This document shows positions 24,701 to 33,700 of a stretch of 64,000 bases of DNA, one piece after another (the stretch's first letter is position 1; every line of letters starts with the position of its first letter). The position numbers and the translations under genes are program-made. The notes beneath the pieces are model-generated. The model saw only the letters and a program-made list of their open reading frames with translations, ran no database searches and was not told where the DNA came from. Source of the DNA: Sinonovacula constricta (Eukaryota > Mollusca > Bivalvia > Cardiida > Solecurtidae). The DNA is taken from NCBI GenBank assembly GCA_007844125.1, contig CM017572.1:25501879-25565878 (forward strand). Direction: 5' to 3'.

Positions 24701-27700
24701 TTTGTTTGTTTATTGGGTTTATTGACCTACCAACAGTATTTCAGTTTTTTGGAGACAGTGTTCACTTGAAGCAGATATGATGGTGCCTTCAATGTGTATA
24801 GCATGCCATGAACACGTGGCATGATACCACACCCAGTTATATTATCCTGACAACATGTTGTGGAAATACCCTTATATTTGCTTGAGCGTTAAGCAAGGGA
24901 GCTATACCATTACCACTTTTAACGACTTTGGTATGTCACGGCCCGGGATAAAACCAGTGGCCTCCAGTACCTGGAGCTGACGCTCTACAGATTGTGCTAC
25001 TAGGTGCAGTCCCACATCCAGTCACTTTATCCTGGTCAACTTGTAGTACTACCTGATATTTGCTTGAGAATTAGCCAACAAGCTACAATTGCTTTTTATG
25101 ACTTATATACTTGGGCCTATTCTTACAAATTGTAGATGGGATAACAGAAGTTCTAAGACAAAACTCTTACCAGCAACACTGCACATATTCTCTGCACTTC
25201 AGGAGAAAGTTCTGCTTGACCTTCAGTGGTTTTATCTGAAATTTGACATCTTGAAAAGTAATATAACAATTCCTCATATACATGACCTTCTTATGCCAGT
25301 CTTTTTAAGACACACCAGACAAAAAAAAAATTGCCAGAAGACATAAACAAACTGCATTGTGACACATGTTTATTATTTTAGACTGTTTACTGTCCATTGT
25401 TAAAACTTGACCTAGCTATGAATAGAAATTTGACCTATCTATGAACATAAACTTGATTTGCTATGAAAAAAAAACTTGACCTAGTTATTGATATTAATAG
25501 GAACCTGGCCCTACCTATGCATTGAAACTTGACCTATGGGTGTAATTAGTAACTTGAGCTAGCTATAAATAGAAACTTGACTTAGCTATGAATAGAAACT
25601 TGACCTTGGTATGAACAAAAACTTAACCTAGCTATCCAAAGAAACATGAACAAGTTATGACTAGCAACTTGACCTAGCTTTGAATAGCAACTTGACCTAG
25701 CTATGAATAGAAACTTGACCTAGCTATGAAAAGAAACTTGATTTGGTTAAGAATAGAAACTTGACCTAGCTATGAATAGAAACTTGACTTGGGTAAGAAA
25801 AGAAGCTAGTCCTAGCTTTGATTAGAAAAAAAAATATCAAAAGAGATAACCTTGTGTATTTGTAGCATTAGTGAGCAGGAAGTGCACACATTTATCTGCC
25901 CCTGAGTCTGTGTTCATCACCAGGTGGACAACCAAAGACATCAGACTGAAAAAGAAAAAAATGTTAATACATAACACTAGGCAATACTCATCTCTACGAT
26001 GCTAAACACACCATTCCACATTCATAGTTACTGTTGTTATCTGCTTATTGGCTATCTTTCAGTGGAGATGCCAAATTGCCTACAACACATGGACACCACA
26101 GCTGGACAGAACGTGTAATGTTGTTTTTTCTATGGAAATTAAAGGGTATTTAGCCACTATTCAATATCTGCAACACTATATATACACAGAGGATTCTGCT
26201 TATCTGCATACATAAAGCCCCAGACAAAATTATGCAAATAACCAGAAACTGGAATACATGTTAAACTGAAAATAGGAGTATCATTTCAATAAGCGTATTT
26301 TGTTTTCAATTGCCCCAAATCTTATTATTAAATCTCAGCCACAATGGTTCCCTCAAAAAACTCAGTCGCATACAAATTTATAATTTAAACAACAAAATAA
26401 TGACTGATAATGAATTATTTACCTCCAAATCCAGTTGAAAAGCCAATTATTCTTCTTAAAGTCCACCATTTTATGACCATAATTGGGGGTGATTTTACAA
26501 ACAAAAGGACACAAATCTTCATAACATCATTGCCTTGCTTGAACACCATTTGGGTGGGTATGTTAATTGTAAATGGCATTTCAGGCAAGTCAATTAATAA
26601 CACTGCCAATATTTATTGGATAGTGACCAAAATCAAAATTGACTGATATTAATTTAAGATTAGATTAGATTAGATTTAAGATAGAAGAATGTATGCACAA
26701 ACATATGCATGGTCTAAGAGAAGGTTACTTTTCTTATATCTTTAATCCTTTTTCAATGGCCATGGTTGTTGGGAAAGTTCATAAAAACCATGCTGGTTTT
26801 AAACCATACCTGTCCATCTCCTTTGGATAGGTTTGAATCCACGGCTGAAACTGGACCTGAAGCCTGTTCAGAACCTCTGGGGTCACTAGATAAATATAAA
26901 TGTTTAACATTTTAAAGTTTATACTCGATACCATTGCTGATATGCAAGACTTCAGTTAATCTCAGCTAAAAGAAGTATAAAATACAAAGTTGAATAAAAA
27001 ATTAAGAAGCAATTATTATGGCTTATTGGGTTTATCGTCCCACTAACAGTATTTCATTCTTCTGGAGACAGTGTCCACTTGAAGCATATACAGTGATGCC
27101 TACACTATGATAGAACCCGGGGCCTCCCAAACCTGGAGCCGACACTCCACTGACTGAGCTACCAGGTGCGGTAAAGCAACTATTACAAGGTCGTAACAAG
27201 AACAAGAAGGCTATGATGGCCCTAAATAGCTTACCTAAGTGCCATAGACATTTAGATAAAATTAGCAAGGAATACCAGAAATATTAAAACAGACAAGAAT
27301 AATGTACAACATATACACAAGCAACATTTGGATAATCATTTCCATTTTTTACTACATGGCCATTTATGGAAAATGACCACACCCCAGAGTAAAAGCTCAG
27401 GTGAGCTGAAGTTTATACCCTATACTTTTACAAAAACACAATCTTCCTTCTTTTTAGAGGTCATTAGACAGACAGAGAGATTAAACCTTTTTTTCAAGAT
27501 CATAATGCATTTCAGATTTGTTTCATATAAATATAAATGTGCAACTCTCTGCATACATATTTATCTCCCCTATCTATAGTTTTTTCATGATCATTCAACA
27601 ATTGGTGTTAGGACTTTCACTTAATCTTAATTGTGCACTTCAAATCTCTTGTGCGAATAAAATATAATTGTAAAGTCTTAAAACTTATATGTTAGGTGTT

Positions 27701-30700
27701 AGTCGATCATCCCAGATTTGATATCCATCATTAATGAAAAACGTCTAGCTTTGTAACAGGTAAAAATCAGATTTGAAATCCTTAATAATCACTTTTACAT
27801 TAGTATGGCCATGGGTGCCCTAGAATTAGATGGCCATGTGAAATCCTTAATAATCACTTTTACATTAGTATGGCCATGTGTGCCCTAGAATTAAATGGAC
27901 ATTTGAAATCCTTAATAATCACTTTTACATTAGTATGGCCATGGGTGCCCTAGAATTAGATGGACATTTGAAATCCTTAATAATCACTTTTACATTAGTA
28001 TGGCCATGGGTGCCCTAGAATTAGATGGACATTGGAAATCCTTAATAATCACTTTTACATTAGTATGGCCATGGGTGCCCTAGAATTAGATGGACATCTG
28101 AAATCCTTAATAATCACTTTTACATTAGTATGGCCATGTGTGCCCTAGAATTAGATGGACAAAGGTCATTTACATGCTTTGACGAGATCTGTGGCTAGGA
28201 TATGAAGTAGTAGAGATGACATTGAAGCTAGCTGCAGCAGAAATGGGATGGTAGTCACACGGGAACTAGTGCTATCATCTTGCAAGCTGTCCTGTAGGGA
28301 AAAAGACACAAAAAGGCAGTTAAATGTAAAATCTTTTCACAATGAAGTGACATGATTTAAATAGATATAATAGTGAAGTGCTATGACTTAAATAGGTATA
28401 ACAGTTTAGTATTATGACTTAATAGGTATAAAAGTGAAGTGATATTACTTAAACAGGTGTAACAGTGAAGTGTTATGACCTAAATTGGTATAACAGAGAC
28501 TTAAATAGGTATAACAGACACATATTTACACTCTTTCATTGTGGTTTTCTGTTTTAATCTTTAGGAATAAACTTGCTGCCTTGCATCTTTGCACAAAGTT
28601 CAAGGTCTTAGAAATGTTGTTAATTTTTCATCTCAATGGCGTTTATGATGTAGTTATGTTATTAATAAATAGGCTTTTATATATATAGCTACACTTAACT
28701 TTCCACAGGTTATCACTTGAATTTCATTATTTATTGACAATTAGCCATACATGATTATAGTCAATGTGATAAAATATTAATCCAAATTTTTCTGTCAAAG
28801 TAAATTTTCTAAAAAAACACACAAAAAACACAACAATACTTCTGATATCATAAGCAGGACTTTTTTTACATTGTTGGCATCATCTTTTTTCACTTTTGTG
28901 AGGGCATCCATGACACTGATTCCATGTAATATTCAAAACTACCACCACCACCATCATCCATATTATCATAAACATCATTGTCATCATTATCATCATTTGA
29001 TGACATCACCATCACTTGTTTCCATCATTTAACACAAAGCCCGATATCCATGGTGGTCAAGACCTACACACACCAAGATAATACACTTCAAAACGTTTGC
29101 CCTGAAACAAACATATTAGCTACATCTAGCTAAATAATGGTGGTGAAAGACATATCGGGTAGAACCACGATAGCAACGCAGGTCTGCTGAACGGACTTCC
29201 CACAGGAAAGTTCTCACCTCATATGTGAATCGAACTGACATGGTAGGAGGATGAGGAGTCAGTAACTGTGACCATTTGACCAAGGGTGACCCCACTTCAA
29301 TCAGTCCATGAACAAATCCTACTGATTCAAAGTTGTAGCCTTACAACTCCTGGACACCACTCTGTATATCATACTATCAAAACTCCTTGCATATAGTACT
29401 TTTTATGGACCTTTACCCTCATTGCTGCAAACCAATGACAGATGCAGCTACCCAGAGCTAATGTTTCTTAATATAGATTTGATGTTTGCTATGTGTTTTT
29501 GTTGATAAACTGACTGTCCAATGTAAGTGTGTATTGGAGTAGGATGATCTTGAGCAGTTGATAAAAGCGATAGCTTGCAAATAGATAGTTAAGTAGTTAC
29601 TTACATGTACAATACCGGTACTTGATTTTACTGCTTTAAGACCTCGAGTCTCCGGGGAATATTTTTTTTACCTGAAATAGCTTCATGAGAGCATCCCTGA
29701 TGTCGTGGCCATGTTTTGCCGCAAGATGGCCCAGAATGCCCACAACCGAGCCAATCTTGGGGATCTTAGAGGCAGAGTCAACGGTCCCCTGGTTACCATG
29801 GTGACAGTAATCGTTCAGGCCACACATCAGTACCCGTGTGATGATGGTTCGAGGGAATGAAGATCTGAAGTTGGGGAAACGCAATACGAACACTTTTAAC
29901 AGTCTTTAAGCTTTCTTATACTGATTTTGTATAAGTTTCCTAAAACTGCCAACTTCTCTTGACTTGTTCCTATGTATAGCGCTATAAATGTGATTTAATA
30001 ATTATATATGTTAATAAAAGTACTAGTATAATAGCCTTAAGTTTAAACCAGTTTTTTTACAGATCTACAATGTTCTTTCAATTTATACTAATCGCTCTCA
30101 ACAATTCACTTCCAGGGTAGAACCAGTTTTCAGGGATGAACACTTTGAAACTTATTTTTTTTTTTTGATAGTAAGTTGAGAAAAAAAGTTTTATCAAACT
30201 ATATTTATCCTTCTTAACAGCCCACTTCTGGGAAAACCAGTACTGCAATAGTATCAATTTGTAACAGTCTTGCCAAAAGACTAGCATCATGCAGATGGTA
30301 TGGGTTTTCATCGGGAGAAGAACATTTTAAAGGTGGTATCTAACAATTTAGACAATTTTTTCTCTCTAATACAACTTAATAAATAATTGTTACCTTAATA
30401 AAATCCTGCAAAATGCTGTTCATTGATGCCCAAGATCTGTGTGAACAGTGAAGCATAAATCCGCACTTGCCACTGCAAACAGGCATTTTATATCTGATGC
30501 AGTGACAGCTATTTTGAAACTAAGAAAACCATGTGACAACTTACTTTTGAAATCAGGTTATATCATCACCCTGGTAATCTGCTTTGACATTGATATCTGT
30601 TTTTAGCAGAGATCACTTTGGTGGTTATTTAAAGATTTGGAAGATTGAACTTTTAGTGTTGTTGTTTTTTCATGAGTTTATTGGGTTTATTGTCCCACTG

Positions 30701-33700
30701 GCAGTATTTTAGCTATCTGGAGTTATCACGAGTTGTACTGTCTAACAATATTGGTTGTATGAGTTCAAGCAGGACTTTCTATCTATCTATAGCTGGTTTA
30801 TTTAAGGGTCAGCACATACATTCGTATTTTATCGTGACCCCGTCATACTGCCCTAGTATGACTTAAAGATAGTTTGACCAATGTGCCTAAAGGTGGGCTC
30901 CTATCGGGTATCCAATTTCGGTTACCTACTTATATAGCTAATAAGCTTAGAAAGGTTGGGTGTTTTCGTAGTTTTGTCCTATTATAAGGTGAGAGATTGA
31001 GTTTGTGAATTTAACTGCCTAACTTATTGCCCTAATCTCACCTTATGGTTATATGGCACAGGACCCTTTTTTCACCCCTAATGTGGGGTGTCCATTTCTG
31101 TTGGCTTTTGTTATTATAAGGATTGGTTACTAGGTTGACATCTTGTGCCTGAATTTCCCAAAGCTGTGCAAAGATATTGTTACATGTATCTGATATCGGC
31201 AAAATGGCATTGATAATTAATAATATCTATTATAGGTTTATTGCCTTTATGTTTTATCAATTAAAAAAACAATTAAATACTTCTAATTGCTAATTAGTAC
31301 ATCATTTACCCAATATGGGCGACCACCCAGTCAAAGTGAGGGCTGTAGTTTACTGATGCTTCCAGTAGGGCTCCAACACAGGTCTCAGGAGCTCCAGCCA
31401 CCCTGTACATTAAAAAAGAAGTTATTTTATAATAACATATTACACTCAACAAAACAAATAAGAGGCATTTAAAAAAAATTGTTTGGGTTTAATATTTCAT
31501 AAGAACTTACTAAACATAAAACAATACTGACACTAAAGTCATGCAGTGCTATAGTAACCACTGCTATTTCAATATGCATACAGCATACTATGGATTTTAA
31601 GAAATCATGCTTGTTTATATGGAAACATTTTTAATATTCCCAACATTTCAAATGAATAAAAAAATATATTTTAACATTCTGTCATTCCTTTGATGTTTAC
31701 TTGAAAATACTACTACTACAATATGAATAATAAAAATTGTCAAAAATAATAAAATCGCATTTGATTCTCATTACATCCAGATCCTGCCCTTTTATGTATG
31801 CAGCAACACAGGTGTGTTCTGAAAGTCATGTGATCTCTGCTATGATAATTGTAAGCCCAACGTCAATTAGCCTAGAATGTAAGATTAAAAATTGTACCTT
31901 TAAAACAAGAACAAATCTGAGATTTTTTTCGCCAACTAATGAAGACAAATAGGACTATACTGTCGAACTGGCAGTACAACATACAAGCATGAGATAACAA
32001 AAATCTGAACTTGAGTTAGAGACATATAAAACTCATCTGATTGGTTATATTTGAATACAACTTGGAATCTGACCAATCATAAGTTATTTGATTGATAATA
32101 TTTGAATACAACTTGGAATCTGACCAATCAGATGATTGAGAGCTGTCTCAGACTCAATATCACAGTGTTTTTTTTTAACCTTGAGCCACATACTTACATT
32201 TGGGCAAAGCACTCAGTAGCTACCTCCATCAATAGTTTGGTCGGTTTACAGGTAAGCCAGTGTTGTAGCAGTTCATTAAGGCTCCCAATGTGAGGCACCC
32301 CACGGCGTTCTGAGTACTTGCTGCTGATGTGGCCTAGAAGTTCTAGTGACCACTGGAATTTGGAAAAGTATACCATCAAAATTTAAATCTTAGCATAGAT
32401 TAGTTCTCAATAAGTTTGTTTGCTGGGTTTATCGTCCCACCAACAGTATTTCAACCACTTGAATATGGTGCCCACTTGAAGCATACATGGTATTGCCTTC
32501 ATTGTGAATAGCCCAATGTGCCAGGCATGATGCCACATGTAGTCACATCATCTTGACACTGGGCTAATCAGTTGTGGAACTACAATTATACTTGAGCATT
32601 AGTACTACCATTTTCAGCAGCTATTGGAAGGTGTCTTGAATGCTAAACTTGTGTACTTACACCCAGTAAACTACACCCATTTACAATTGTTCTATATTTA
32701 TAGTGGTATGCAAAGATTGACATGACAAATATAATTGGAAAAGAAACACTTTTCAGACAATTCTTGTAATTGTAAAGGGTCCAGTCTCTTAACCAGACCT
32801 GTTCGATGAAAGAAAACTGAAACACTGCTTACTGTAGAAATAATCGGAGCCCATGCTGCAGAGTTTGTCTGGATGAATGTGTGGAGCAAACTGCAGGAAT
32901 CATGCAGGAAGTTGTCTGTCATCTGGCCACCTGAGTCTGCAAGACATGAAAACAGTTTATCTAAAATAAATAAGGAAACTTTGGGTCTTTTTATTCTTCA
33001 TCTTCTATTAGTGGAAATATATCTCTTTAAAATGCTCAAGTTGCTTTGTAAATAAAATTATTGTATTAAAAAGAAAGATGTAAACATGTACTGGCATTAA
33101 TTTTATCTTTGTTCATCATCAAAAGTGCCAAAAAAACTTAGCAACCCTATATGTTGTTTTAATACCATGCCATGTTATCTTAAAACTCCTAAAACTGTAT
33201 TAAAATAATGGTCAACCACAAATAAGTCTGTTGTTTTCTACTTATAATTTGCTTCTCATTAAAAGGGATAGGAACACATTTTTGTTGATGTAAATTTAAA
33301 CTAAATACCAGGGCTGGAAAATTGTTCTTTTCAATGAGTCCCAGACTAGTAACCTGGACGTAAATAACTTGTCCGAAAATGTGCGCTGTTTTCAGTTAAC
33401 AAACACAACACATTTGTCCCATCTACAACAACAAACAAGGTATAACAACAAGTTGTTTCTTTTATATTTTGTCTAGAAGCATTTTAGTTATGTGCATCAT
33501 GACTGGCTGTTTTGGACAGGTGCATGCATTGTACATGTACCACCTTTACGTGTCATTGATAAATGCTCCTGGCATGAAACTGATTGTCTTCATCGCAAAT
33601 TAGAAACTGCTGTTTATTTGTCACTTGTACAACTGCCGGTTTATGACTTTTCCGGGACTAATTCATGATCAATGACCAGTAGTCCGAAACTGCATTTGTC

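Noticed and set aside
27771..28160. CRISPR-like array (six regular repeats)
   Set aside because: Repeats are contiguous 65-bp units without unique spacers, in an animal intron.
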